Assembly: GCA_020746105.1 (NCBI GenBank)
Contig: CM036658.1
Location: 16,228,689 to 16,292,688 of the forward strand
From: Trogon surrucura
Lineage: Eukaryota > Chordata > Aves > Trogoniformes > Trogonidae
Length of the DNA: 64,000 nt
Reading direction: 5' to 3'
Below the pieces are notes generated by a model that did no database searches, was not told the origin of the DNA, and saw only the letters and a program-made list of their open reading frames with translations. Made by a program: the position numbers and the translations under genes. Positions 1 through 13,600 of this stretch are shown one piece after another (within the stretch, counting starts at the first letter, position 1; the number at the start of each line of letters is the position of its first letter).

Positions 1-885
1 TTTGAGTATGTAAAATTGCAAAAGACGGAATGGAAGCTGGCGAGTCAGGCTGCTGACACCTCAAAATCATGGGAAAACATACTGCTGGCTCTTAGCTGAT
101 TATTTCTTGAATGCCTCTCCCCCTTTCCTCTTATATTTGCTACTGTTTAGAGCAGTAAATCAAATAATGCAGTCTGTTTTTTAAAATTCCATTGCAGGTT
201 ATCCATAAGAGAAAAATGTGAGCTCCATTACACTAACACTTTTTTGGGGGGTGGGTTTTTTTCAGCTCTTCGTGATCGGCTTTTACTCTATTTTTGGAAT
301 GTTTACTTAATGTTTGACATCTTAGTGTTTCCTCTAGACAGTCAATTTCTCCAGCTGTTTTTTTTAAATTACTCACGCAGCAATGGGGAAAAGAAAAATT
401 TTTTTTTTTAAAAAAAAACCCTCTCCAGGAAACTGGATTGTAAACCCACAAAATCTGGCAGAGTGACAAAACAGAGGGGAACCTTACATATTTTTAACTA
501 ACATTTTAAAGCTGACTAGATTTCAAGTTGAGCATTTAAAAACAAAAAGGAAAACAAACTTGCTCGATCAAAAGAGAGGGCTTTGACAGGGAACAAAGAA
601 GCACGCAATTCAACAGAAGGCAAGAAAACGCTGCAACAAAAAATAATAAATCCATTGATAGGATGACATTTTCTTCCCACAGAGACTTGACACATTCCAC
701 CCTTTCACCACTTTTCAAAGCCCCCATTTTTTTCCCCAGTATTTCAGTGTAACTAAAACTGAAGCTCTCTCCTGCTTCACATTTTCCCATATTTTCTGTA
801 TTTGACACTTGATCAGGACCGCACACTCCCCCAAGGAAAAGATCACCACGACATGCTGCGCAGAGGCAGGGGCTGAGCTGAAATG
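1..885. other. Unique AT-rich DNA, no gene seen
   Basis: No repeat family or splice-supported exon is recognised here. The stretch contains several T and A homopolymer runs (around 241-262 and 395-418). The short minus-strand open frames at 233-469 and 536-826 are rich in Lys, Ser and Phe from these runs and look like chance. Confidence 0.6.
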
Positions 886-1056
886 CTACAGAATAAAACG
901 CAGTCCCAAGGAGGCAACTTGGGTGCCCAGGAGGCCACGTTCCCCAGGAGCCACTGGCGCCAGGGACGCGTAGGACATGCTGCCACTCGGCACTTCAGGC
1001 ACGGAAAATATTCCTACTTCGTTTTCAAAAGCCATTTCTGAGCTACTTATGTGCAT
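886..1056 (-). CDS. Small GC-richer open frame, possible terminal exon
   Basis: A 56-codon frame runs on the minus strand from an ATG at 1054-1056 (internal ATG at 1033-1035) to a TAG at 886-888. An in-frame stop lies about 30 bases upstream. Its second half (about 890-980) is clearly more GC- and CpG-rich than the flanks, with mainly G or C in third codon positions. Possible acceptor-like AG sites lie just upstream on the minus strand, near the end of the frame at 1080-1120. No protein family is recognised and no signal peptide or membrane segment is apparent. It could be the last coding exon of a minus-strand gene, a conserved non-coding segment, or chance. The GC content is the only thing that sets it apart from dozens of similar frames. 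Confidence 0.15.
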   Translation of the reverse strand: MHISSSEMAFENEVGIFSVPEVPSGSMSYASLAPVAPGERGLLGTQVASLGLRFIL

Positions 1057-4000
1057 CTCTCCTGTGCTCCCACCTAAAGGCTTTCAGGGGTGACACCTGG
1101 GAGCTGGGGAATGCTGCAAATACATTTTTGCTATGTATGGCTGAAGCAGCTATGTTCAGTAACGCACGATTCAAGGCAGAATAACCATGCACTACACGAT
1201 GCTACCTAGCACTAACAGAAGGACTTTGTCGGACCACATTTTGTTGTTACTCATTTCCTACCACATTTCTGCTTCAAAGTTTAAATACAAATCAAATATT
1301 AAAGTAATTAAACGGTTATAAAGGAGAGTAAAATCTATGGTATTTTGTGCAATTACTATGAAAAATCCGTGTTTCTATTTCTCAGGCAAAGTATCTTCAG
1401 TACTTCACATTAGCTTACGTTTGAAACAATGTTCAAAGCTGTGCTTAAAGGACCTTATCACGAAAAGACATATAGAAATAACCATGACTGAATGGAAATT
1501 ACTGTTCAATGAAAAGTAAAAAGAAAAAAATACTAGAAGGAAACTCAAGCATGAAGACAACACGCTAAAATCAAGGATCTGTATTTTTCCACGTTAAATT
1601 TGATGTTAATTTTCCAGCTATATTAACTTACCACATTCTCATAATTAAATTATATTACATGACACTTCAATGAACATATTAGGTAGATATCACAGGCACT
1701 TCAGTTTAGCACAAGAGAGCTTGGCCATGTATTTAAAATTAATTGCATATTCCTGATACACTGCTACAGTCCTGATACACTGCACTGTGGAAAAAGTCTT
1801 ACTGTGAATAATTAAAAATTATTTTTCCCCAATTATACAAATCAGGGAATATATGCAAAAAACCTAATCTGCTGCACATTTTTAAATACACAGTTTATTA
1901 CAAGCTGAATGGAGCAGAGAGAGAAGTTACTGTTCAGATAAATGTGATGATTTTTTGCATGTTCGCACCTTCATCAACAACTGCCAGCAAAACTCTGCTT
2001 TACAGAGCAAATTAGTAGGTCTAGCTATAAAGCGCAGATAGAGTTTTGCACTACTTTTCTGACAGGTATGCATGTACTAACATGCTGTTACTGGAGAAAA
2101 CATGATTTTCATACACACGCTTTAAGAACAGGTAAGACGACATTTAAAACATAACACACTGAATGGACACTTGCAGCAGTTTACAAACACTGACAGAACA
2201 GATCTGACTAAACTTAGGGTTAAAACTTTTGAAAATGATCTCAGACAACCATCCTGTAACAACACTGCTAAAGGAACAAAAATAACAAAAAAGAGAGGAC
2301 ACAAACAGGTTTTTTTTTCTGACAATACTAAAAACTAGTTTGCATAGTGGATATTAGTAAGTACTTCACTTTTGATTATGCTGTATGGGATATCTACTGC
2401 TCAAAGAGACTTGCGCACTTGCACACACTTCATAGAAAATACAAAATCAGAGCTGCGACTGCTTTGCATCAGATTTATATGTTAAACATTTAAGACATAA
2501 CAAACTTGATTGTGCAGCCATACTTGTTGAGACAAAATTCCCACAGATGTCAGTGAAACTCATCTGTGTAAGAATTGTAGGGTGGGGCTCTCGGCACTTT
2601 CTGAGTAATCATTTTAACATACACACACTGTGATCCTTTAAATTTATTTTGACATTTTAAATTCTTTGGTTAGCTTTAAACTTTCAGTGCAAAGCTGAAA
2701 CATGTAAACATTAAAGAGCATAACATGAAGTGCTGCAGGCAACGGCCTTGCTCAAATCTAGCAGAGGCTGAAGTCAACACGTAACATACTCCTAACCACC
2801 TTGTTCATGGCCTTTGTTATTGAGGACAGGCGCACACTCTGTCCATTCTTATTTAGGGATATTACATATCCTGATACTGGTCAAATTAATCTAAGGGAAA
2901 AAAAGGTTTCAAAATAACATACATGTGCAAAGCAGTATAAGATCATGCTAACCCACACATTTAAAAAATGATGAAATGCAGTACAGGTGTATTTTCCAAC
3001 TCATAACACAGAAGGGTTTTAGAAACCAGCAGGAAGCTGCTATAAAAGTCTTAACCATGAAAGCACATAACTAATACATAAGTATGTATTTTCAAGGCAT
3101 TTTCTGACATATGCTTTGGTCACTGGGGATCTGTTCAGAAATTTGTACTAGGAAGTTGATTTTAGATGTTTCTAAATACTTTATAGGAAGAATTTGTGGT
3201 CATGTAGCCGAAGAGACCTGCTAAGCCTTGGCTTTTGCAACTGGGAACTGCCAGATTTGCATAAGCAACAGTGAAAATAGCAGCTTTGAAAGGCCCTGGA
3301 TGGAAGAATTACCAAATGGAAGAGAGGTTTAAACATTTACAGCGGATCTTAAATACTCTTTTCTGGATAAACTTCCTTTCTGAAGAAACGCAACATTAAA
3401 AACAAAACAAAAGAAAAAAAGGTAGCTAGATGAAATAAGCTTAGTTGCCTCAGTTCATCCCAACCGTATCACAAAAGCTGCCCTCACAACTTGCAGCTTT
3501 GACGGACGTGGGGACTGAATGAGTGTGGAAATTGAATTATACCCTCTCTCCCCATAGGTGGTCCTTATGGATCAGCATACTGGAGTGTGTCAGAAGTCAG
3601 CAGCACTCCTGTCCATGATGCATCTGTTCCATGGACACGATCCTTCAGACTTCAGCTCTCAGTATGACACTATTCAAGGAAGCTAAATGCAACTTTAAAG
3701 AATGTCTCTTTGAAACAGTAATTTAAGATAAATCTTTATTAGCAATAGACATTTGCCATAGGGATGCTCATTGCTGGGTCCTGCTAATCTGATTTAAGCA
3801 TGATTTTGTTTCCACTCAGGAAGTTTAAATTAATCTAGCTGTTCCTGAACACTGTTACAGAAGGATGAAATATCCATTGGCTCACAACTACAGTTCCTAG
3901 TTCAACAGCCACATTTGCTACACAGTCAGGTTGTGCTGAAAATTTGCTTTAGCTACTATTACACAAGGGATTTATACTATTATACTGTTATCCCATTACA

Positions 4001-4184
4001 TGCAGTTTTGAGACTTGTATAGATTGCCTAGAGACTGAAAACCAGAAGAATTCAGATCATCATGTATACTAAATTACCAGCTCTGAGAAAATCTCTGGCA
4101 TATTTCCTACCCTGATGAGACATTGTCTTAAATCACCCCAACACTGAGAAATCTGAATTCCCATTATTATCTACTTTCTTATTC
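1057..4184. other. Unique AT-rich DNA, no gene seen
   Basis: No recognised repeat or exon. Short open frames at 1337-1519 (+) and 2122-2325 (-) have no family resemblance or splice support. The segment around 3540-3680 is of higher complexity but carries no open frame of note. Confidence 0.6.
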
Positions 4185-4258
4185 TATTATTATTATTATT
4201 ATTATTATTACTAGTAGTAGTAGTAGTAGTAGTAGTATTAGCATTAGTAGTAGTAGTC
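4185..4258. repeat. Compound ATT/AGT trinucleotide microsatellite
   Basis: An (ATT)n run from 4185 to about 4210 switches directly into an (AGT)n run at 4212-4258. The second run is interrupted once by TATTAGCAT. It is a simple-sequence repeat, likely to be length-polymorphic. Confidence 0.95.
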
Positions 4259-7200
4259 AGTAAAAGTTCAATCCAGGACTACTTTTTAATTTAAAAGTTG
4301 TGGTTGGTAATTCATCCTGGGCATGGAACACATCATTTTGGTGAGTAATGACAGGTAGGACAAAAAACATGATCAAAAATGTCAGAATAGGTAACAGTCT
4401 GTGAAGCACAAACTGAAATCTCCCATTGTTTTTCAGAGACTTGAAAAATAACTTTTTAATAAAGGCAATTCTTTGGTTCAGCTCTTCCATAATTAGATGG
4501 AGGACTCCATCAAGTCAATCAGAAAATCAACACACCAGACTCTGTGAAGTTTCCTAATTCTAGGACTTTTCTTCCACTGTCCCTTTCAAAATGAAAGGTG
4601 AACACTGACAACCAACTTAAGACTATTACCTAAGTCAAAAATCACTGTCCAATGGATGTCTAATTAGAGTAAGAACTCAATTCTTCTTTACACGCCACTC
4701 CTGCTACATACATGATGGTAGGTATCATGAGATAACCCACCAGCAGACAGACCACTAGCATGATACAAGAAGATACTTTGTCCTTATGCAAAAATTCAGT
4801 GTGGCTAGCATTACTGACAATTTTTTTAAAAAGAAAATTAGATTTTTCCAGTCATCTCTGATGCACAGCCATGGGGCATGTCCAAGTATCATCAACACAA
4901 TCAACATCTTAGATTGAATTGCTTGCTATTCCTGCTGATATGACACGATTCTCCCTGCCACTTTTTCCTTTAAGCTCAGAGGCCGCTATCTATGCATTGC
5001 AAGCAAACCAACCCTGTCCCCCCACCATCCATTTTCTTTACAGCTTTCCCTTTAAAACAAAAATTCAACATACATTTCAGGAAATACTGTAAGATGAAGC
5101 TGGCTGCACTCCTAGAAATAAAAAATTAAAGTTTAAGTAAAACCTGGTGTCGCCTTGTAAATTACGCCTTAAAACCCCCCAAAACAAACAGGAAAAGATA
5201 CTATTACCTAATGTCTGAAAATTCAGAGAATATATTCATTCATGAACTAAAATTAGTTCTTCGATTTATTACATAATAAAAAAGATATCCAGTACCTTTT
5301 TTAACCTAAGCCTTCCTGGAAGTAGTGCATTCTTTCTATTTATCAAGGAAGCAAACATTGGTCTTGGTGCACATAACCTTACTAGCAGATAAACATGCTC
5401 CACAAGACAGAACTGGACACTGTGTTTTTACAGAGGCATGCTACATCTTTCAGTGTGATCCCCAAACCCAACAATTCCTGATCTCCGATTAAGATAGCTA
5501 TCCAAATTCATGCTACTGAGGTAAAACCACCCTATCCTCCATGCTTTCAAGTGTATTTTAAGATAAATAACTTTATTTGCCAGTGACACATCCAGAATTC
5601 ATCCATCACTAATCTCAGTGTGCAGCTTAGTCCCATGACAATCACATCATCCTTCAGATCAGTCATGTGGCCATGACTGTAAATGTAACATTTGTGGCCA
5701 GGCCAAAACACAGACAAGATCAAAAGAGCCATATAAAGGCAGCCCCATTGGAGTGACTTTACATGTTGTTCCTATAAAACTAGACTACTGTTTCCATGGC
5801 TGTGGCTTTCTCTCAGCATCGAAGTTGTAGTAGGCTCTGTAACACTTGAAGTAAACAGAAGTTTCCTTCTCAGGAAAATAAACCACAATAATCCCAACAT
5901 TTGCTCAGAGGAAAGCACTGCCATGTGGCTTTATGCCACAGCAAAAGCATTTTATTTCAAAGACAAGAAGGAGCCACGGAAACCTTTTGCAAGATGGAAA
6001 CATACTGTAAGATCTCTTCCTTGCACTGTGTTATTCCGGTGATTGGAAGGGTTTCTGCTCCCAGGAGACTATGTCCAGGAGAGACGGTGCAGGCCTGCCC
6101 CTCCACCACAGCCCCCTGGGGATCTCCCTCCAGGAGGCACAGATATGGCGCACAGTATTGACATTTTGGGCAAAGTGTCAGGCCTAATTATAAGTTTAAA
6201 ACCAAAGCTAAGTGCTACCAGATCACAGCAGGCACCAAAGCCTGAGGCTGCTCTTGGCTTGATCTGACAGACACACAGATAGGTGACAAGAGCTCACTAG
6301 GCCTATGAAGACACAACTGACACTTTCATGTCCCAAAGGAGCATATAAGGTTGAAGCTTCCTTAGTGCTGTATTTGTAACTCCAAACTCTGTGCTACAAG
6401 CCAAAGATTAAACGTATACATTATGAAAGGAACAAACACTGTCCTAATGGTTAAAAGAAGCATGTGTCTGCATAGTTCTAAATGATCAGATCCTTAGAGT
6501 GGTCTCTCGGAAGAAAAAAAAATATTATCATGAGAATTATATTTAATACATGCCCGTTATGTGGCTGGCATCCAAGGGCTACTGTGTCTCTTGGATGGCT
6601 CACTGACTACCCCATTCTAGCTCCCTTTTGTTGTGGCAGGCTACTCAGCAGAAATATAAAGCGCAGTCAGCATAGCAAGGCCACATCAACTTGCTGAAAA
6701 TGGGCTCAAAAGCATCTCTTTTGGATTAGTTCTAGGACTGCAATTCTCATACGAGTCAGCAGCCACAGAAGTAGTTATTAATTTAGCAACCAAATTATTC
6801 CAGAATATGCGAAACAAAGCCGCTGTTTCTGTTAGCTCAGGCTCAGTTGCCGTTCGTATTACTTCTGCACTGTGTATGTGAGTTATGATTATGCAGCACA
6901 TGGAATCAGAGCAAGTTCTTTAGAAGTGGCCATTCCTTTCTACAGTCCCTTCATGGTATCGCTGAACATGGTTGTACATAACTTTGAATTATCTCTGTGT
7001 AAAGACAACCAAACAAAAACTACATTTATAAGACTATTCAAATTAGAAGACATTACACCTCTTACAAACCATTAATGCTGCATTACTCAACTATGCCCTC
7101 AAAACACAAGGCACAGTAACTAAAATTATTATGTAAGAGATTGCGGGTTCAGAAATGAATTCATACATCCAAATATGATCAACAGTAGTCAAAAGCAAAG

Positions 7201-10200
7201 AAATGTTATTTTCTACATGGGAGTTAGGCTGGGAATAAAGCCCAATCCTGGAATATGTAATAGTTTTAACCATTCTAACCAAAAGAAAAATAACTATAGT
7301 GGTCACTCATTTTACAACATTAGGAATACTCTATGTGGTATTACTTTTAAGGAAATATATAGACATTGAAACCAATCATATTTGTTTCAACCTCCGAAAC
7401 ATAAATTTAGTCCTCAGCACAGCTGTCTCACAATGACTGAAAAATATTATTTCAGGAATGTCTACACCTCGTGGTTTGAAATGGCTGCAACTTTTACATT
7501 TTATTTTATGACAACATCACAGGACCTTAAAAAAAATGTTTAAAAATATAAGTAAATAAGGAACAAACCAAGATATTTTGCAATACTCAAGAACACCTCT
7601 CCATGATTTATTTCCAGGTTGTCTCCTGACCTTGCCATGGCACTCAAAAGACTTAGTGAGAAGGTTGAAAGAAAAGAGGAGAAACAAAGAGACTTTACAT
7701 AAGTTCACAGAAGTCAATTTTGCCTCTCCTTTACTATTCCTGAAATAAACCCTGGTTACAAATTAGAACCATAATTTTTAATACCTCTTGAAAGAAGCTA
7801 GAAATAGATTGTAGCCTCATGATTACATGGTGGGAGAGAGAAAAAGAAATAAGTCTGCCAACAAAACTTGGAAGCTACAGAAACCTTATAATTCTTCCTA
7901 AATCTGGTTTTATCATTCAGTTGCTAATGGCAACTACTATTTGTTTGAATCAGCAATAAAAATGCAGGGGTCCAGCCCACTGCAGCTGGCACTTTGACAC
8001 AAGATAATGCAGAGCTAATGTATATTTTCATACTGACCAGTCTATATACATCTAAAAGAACAATATTCACTTGAAACTGCAGCCATCTCCTGACAGAAGA
8101 ACTTGCCAGCTCATGAGGCCAACACAAATGCACAGATTGTTACATCTTGGGGCTATGCTGCCATCTCTGAGCAGCAACTAAAAAACAGAGGATTATCAAG
8201 CTCCGGAGGTTCTGAGGATCCACTCTGCAGCAGCATCTGCTATAAATGCTGTCTCCTTGTCTTCTAAAAATGGCTGGAGTACACGGTGGAGGTTTGTGTA
8301 CCTATTGACAGCTGGTTTCACGTGAAAATGAGTTTCTGCTAATGCAACTGAAACACAGCAGGAATTCTGTTTTGATGCATGATTTACTAAGCATGTAAAG
8401 CATTAAGAGTTTAGAAAAAAACACTGATATGATGTTTAAATTATTAAACTATAAAAAGTAAAGAATTTGCATGTTACCAAAGTCCAACTCTACTATTTTC
8501 GAAAGCTGATAAATACAGTACCCTCCATTTCTAGGGCAAAATGAAATTACAGTATTCAAAGGGATCATACTCAACTATCTAGCACAGCAGAAGGCTCCTC
8601 CTGACAACTTTCAATTTTACAGCAAAACACTGCATAGTGTAGCATACTTACAGCACCAAAACCAGCAAGTTCTAAGTTTATACTAATTTCAGACTTCGAA
8701 ACTAGAGTAAGACTCATGCACAAAGTAAAACATGCTCTCCTCTCACCACATTGAACAGGACACAGTAGCAAGAAGAAACAAGTCTTGCTTAGTAAACAAC
8801 TGTGCATCATCCAGGCACTATACTTCAGTCAAAACCCAGCAAGTTTTGATGCATAATGCAATAAAGTGTCTATAAAGCTCATTTAACAAAGGACATTCAA
8901 GAACAAAGAGATAGTCATTTCTCGTGTTAACCTGGAGTCAACCAACCACTCCAGATCCAAAAGGCTCTTCTGCCGACTCTCTTGGGCCACTTCTCTTTTC
9001 ATGTGGTACAAGTTCAGATGCATCACCCTACCTCATAAAATCAAAACTAAAACCCTATTTTCAAGCAGCAAGCCATTTTACCTGCCACTGGAATAATCAC
9101 AATTAAACACTTTACAGTGTCAGCTGAAGAAGACAGGAGAATGACTTAGGTTTCTATCCTCAGCTTCCAGCATGATCAGCACAAAAAAATCCCTCCATTA
9201 ATAAAGAAATAGTAGAATAGATCACGAAAAATCTGGTGGCTTCCATCATCCCAAACAACACTGAAAGATACAGAAGAAATTTTTTTTTCATGCTTTGACA
9301 TCAAAAAAGAGCTGAACTACAAAACACCAACCAACAGCCAAGCTCTGGACAACAGTGGTTGCCAGTGCTCAATTCTAAATATATTGGTATTCAAAACACA
9401 CTTTCTACATCCACTTTTACAGACATTCCCTATGCAAAAAAAGGGGGTTGAAATAATACACATTTGCCAAACCATAAAATATTACATGGAGGAAAGAAAC
9501 AGGCACAGAGTACAGTGGCTAGTGTTATGTTCTTCAGCCTATGGGGCAAAAGAACACAAGCCGTGAACAGGCAGTATCTATTCTCACATGAACAGTTCAA
9601 ACAAAAAAACCCAATCCTTACACATTTAAAAAAATTTCTAGGGCTGTACCTGCTAAGTGATTAGTAATAAAACTACACTATTTTCCCTTCACCTTCACAC
9701 AACACTATCTCATAAAAAGAGCTTGCAAATTGTTCACCTACAGTTAATACCCATTACTGGATAGCATCATTACTTGCTGACCCCCCACCTCACAGAGAAT
9801 CTGGTGCATTTTGAAATGGCAGAAAAGCACACCAAAAAGGAGTGAACTAAAATAACTTGTTGAACAGCCTGTCATCAGGACTGAACTCACTGCTTCAGCA
9901 CAGATCCCATGTGCTGCAATGACCAAAGTGCTCTGACACTGCAACTAAAGTTCCCTATTAGAGGCAGTGCAACAGCTGGGTTTTAAAGTAAAAATAAATA
10001 ATAAAAATTAAGTGAATTGTTGTCTTGCTACATTTTTAAGTAAGAAAACAAAATCCTTCTCCGAAGATTTCACTTCCAAACAAATACAGTGTTCCTTTCT
10101 GGTTTCCCTTGTTTTACTGGTACCAACTGAGAAAGTGAATAGGGACAGTATTGATTAATATGGTGCTACTGCCACAAACTCTCACCTAAGCACAGGGGAA
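4259..10200. other. Unique AT-rich DNA, no confident gene
   Basis: No CR1, LTR or SINE was recognised. Open frames of 60-86 codons occur on both strands (for example 5901-6161 and 6043-6267 on plus, 8571-8810 on minus). None shows a family motif. The stretch at about 6040-6270 is somewhat more GC-rich than its flanks. A weak minus-strand exon candidate at 8652-8701 is listed separately. Confidence 0.55.
8652..8701 (-). other. Weak minus-strand exon candidate
   Basis: A very good consensus donor (GTAAGTAT, minus strand) begins at 8651. Fifty bases upstream on that strand is an AG preceded by a modest pyrimidine stretch. One frame across the segment is open and hydrophilic to neutral, and continues upstream as part of the 8571-8810 minus-strand frame. 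No homologue is recognised. A cryptic splice site is at least as likely as a real exon. Confidence 0.12.
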
Positions 10201-10650
10201 TCAGTCCACCAAGCCTTCTGCCTGGGAGATGGTGAGGTTGCACTGTGCACCTCTCAGGAGGACCTCCCTGAATCATGCAGTTGGGTGCTGTGGGCAAACA
10301 CACTCCTCGTAGCTCCCTGGGAGACGACTACAGAGAACAGGACTGCTCCACTTCAGCTCAGGCATCCTTGAAGGCCACAGCAGAGCTGTTGTCTCATCCC
10401 GCCCAAAATCACCAGCACACCAGATCAAAGCATCATCTTTTGCATGTGTTTTCCCACTCACTCTCATTCCCCCACCCACCCACCCTATGCAGCAAGTTCT
10501 GCTTAAAATCACAAGTTCTAAACCAACTTATTTATCAAACGTTTTGGCATTTTCCCCACAGCTTTCTACTTCAAGCTTTACTACTCAGAACATATGCTGA
10601 CCATACTCAAGCAGAGCAGCACCATACTGCTTCTCTAAATGCCCCCTGAC
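10201..10650. other. GC-richer segment with overlapping open frames
   Basis: This stretch is more GC-rich than its surroundings and is open on both strands: plus 10275-10649 (124 codons) and minus 10273-10512 (79 codons). The plus frame is rich in His, Ser and Leu. It shows no signal peptide, transmembrane helix or known motif. Neither frame has a clear splice context. A non-coding regulatory segment or chance is more likely than a gene. It contains the quadruplex motif at 10469-10485. Confidence 0.3.
10469..10485 (-). other. G-quadruplex motif with single-base loops
   Basis: On the minus strand the sequence reads four runs of three or more G separated by single T loops (plus strand CCCCC-A-CCC-A-CCC-A-CCC). 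G3T-type repeats of this form fold into some of the most stable parallel quadruplexes known. Its function here is unknown. Confidence 0.8.
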
Positions 10651-13600
10651 GATATGAACTAGGTGGAGTTTTATTCATGTCCCAAGTGATGCTGTTCTGC
10701 TATACACATGCCAAATTCTACCACAGAGATGGCTGGCTGTCGATCACAGTTTTAGAGATGTCTGAAGTAAGCTTTTTCTTGTGAACATCAAAGACACAGA
10801 GCTCGTGCAACTGGACTGTGAAGTTTTGGTATACAACAACTAAAGCACTGCTTCAGGGTAAAATAAAGATATAGTGTTGTATAAATGCATCAGTTAACCT
10901 TCAGACCACAGCACAAACAGACTCTCTAGTCAGATTCTGGATCTTTACACAAAGCAAATAAAGAGCTTAGATGCCAAAAAAGCTGACAGGGAAGCCAAAG
11001 AATCGTGAAAGGAACTAAATATCAACAATGACTGTTCTTTGTAGGAGGGATAAAGGGATAATGATAAGACCATGCAACTTCTAAGCACCACATTTTATTT
11101 CAAGATATTACATGCCTGAGGTTAGTAGATGGTGTGAACATTGAATATATCTAAATATTTACCCATATTCCTGAAATTACTCATTTTCTGTGTTAAAATG
11201 CTCAGGGCTGTACTTAATTTCCACCTAACCTTCCAGTGCTGAAATCAATGTTCCCTGGAAAGTGGATACAGCAGACACTTTTAATAGTACTGTCTACTAA
11301 TAAAGCGATGGACATCTGTATTTTCTGCTTTCTCTTTCTTCTTAGGAAACCACTGTTTCACAGTAGAATTTTTTTGCTGTACTGAGGAATTCTATAGGCT
11401 CAGTTCTGTGCTGTTTGCAGATCCTACCAACATGAGAATTAATAACATCGCACAGATGGTCAGTATGTGAAAGATTTTGGAATGCCTGAAAACAAAAGGG
11501 AGGCATTAACACCACTGCTACTGTTGTTGAGATGAGCAATGTTACCAGTATACATTTATAATGCTGGTTATAAATCTGAAATCAATCCAAAACCAACATG
11601 CTTATGATGTAGTTAACTGAGCTCACTGCATAAGGGTATGTGAAAAGTCTTGATGGGCACTCTAACATTTCTCTTCTTCTGCTGAAATTTTTCAGGAAAG
11701 AAGAAAGGACCATATTAGCATCTTCTGTTCTAAAACAATCCACACCAGAGACCAAACTCTATCCTTCAGACAGCCATGTGATCAGATTCAACAGGAATTG
11801 TACAAATACATCTGATTATTTTAAAAATTCTGTTAAAAATTTAGTTTCTTCTATGTATTTCACTTTCAGAAGCTGTTACACATCAGCCTTTCTGACATGG
11901 AAAATATTGCCAGACTACATGGTCAAAGCTGGAAATCTTCCAATACATGATGTATGGCACGACTCTGTGCAACAGCTCTCTATAACAGACACAACTACTT
12001 TGTACAAGAGCATCAAGCATTACCAGGGTTCTCCCTGTACTCCGACAGAGGCACTTTATTCCATCATTTTCAAGAAAGGGAGTCATCTATAGCCTCTTTT
12101 TTCTTTTTTTTTTTTTTTCTCTTCACTCCTGCTGATTTTAGAAAGCTGAGCCTGCTCTTCAGAGGACTTGCCTTCATCAGCTGGAAGACAGTCAATGCTG
12201 TACAGTGTGTGTAAAATAAGAACAACAAAGATCACCATCATTGCACGACCTCTTGGCCTGCAGAGCAATCAAACATACCGCGTTAAGAACCTGCCAGCTG
12301 ACATAACTACAGCGTGCTCCTGAGATGAAGGTAAGGGTTGATTTAAAGCAGTCATGTTTCACATCTTATGTGCATATTACTAAGGAGGAGGATATTAGGA
12401 GAGGTCTCCCACCCAGCTGAGAAAGAGAGGCAGAGAGACAAAAAGTAAGAAAGAGGACAAAGAAAAAAGGCCAACAGAGGGCCAAACAAACAGAGGGACA
12501 GATGGTGACTGCAAACCTCAAATCTTAAGTTCCCTGTGCCTATCAGGTCCTCAGTGAATAAGAGGACTGGAGGCATAATATCTTCCTTCTGATCTTGTTC
12601 TTTTCCATTCTCTGCTATTAGCTTAATGAGTTTAATGGTTCTTATCATGGAAAAACACAGTGAGGGCTGGGGTAAGCTAAGCAAGTCACTTCCTTCTCTA
12701 AGTTCTGTAAAGAAACTTGGAAGGAAGATGTGTGCTCACAAAAGAATAGCCTGTAATCTCCGACAATTTCTGAAAGCTTGCTAACATGGAAAGTACTGGG
12801 AGTGGGTGGGAAATGCAGGGATCTCAAGTGATTTAAATGGTCACCAATCTACTCTTCTTGACACTTGCATCAGCCTATGACGGCCAGAGATGGGCCTCTT
12901 GAAAATCGAGACTAAAAACTTTCACTGTTGTGATGCATGTAAGCACATACCATTCATATGCACATATGTAGCTTACAACACAATACTTGAGAAACAGTGT
13001 TTTCCTCCTCATCCACATGATGCCTGAGAATGAGGTGAATCAGCAGACTAAAAATCTTTGAGAGAACTTCTAGCATGAGAATGAAGATTTCTCTGTCCTT
13101 CAAGGTTATGCATGACATTAAAAAGAAACTGCTTGACAGGCCATTACTGTTTCAGGTGGAACAAGAGAAATCAGCACACTTGCTCTGTCCACACAGGCAA
13201 TATGAGGCTTCTAGGTTCCTGCTATAATAGGCTGCCATTTGTTTTACCCAAAGACACTGTTTATCTCTGTCTCCTCCTCTGTTCCACCCTGTGCCAAAGT
13301 TCATGGCAGTGAAACCGAGGACTAGTGAAATTTATTAATGTAGTAAAAGCCCTGCCTGATGAGGCTTTCCCTGAAGAGGAAGTTGAGTAAAACAAACTAC
13401 ACTTGTCACAGCATTTTTAACTACACAGTAGCAAACAAGATAAATCAAGAATAAATTAAAAATTAAATTATTTCTGTTACTTTTATGCAAGTTAAAGAAA
13501 TATGTTCTTCTTCATTACCAAAGTATAACTTATTTTAACTAATTATGCACACATAGCACACTTAACTGACTTGTGTGAACCACTAAACTATGAGAGAAGT

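Noticed and set aside
12083-12268. Secreted small protein with hydrophobic N-terminus
   Set aside because: The C-terminus is poly-Lys encoded by a poly-T tract. There is no family resemblance or splice or promoter context.
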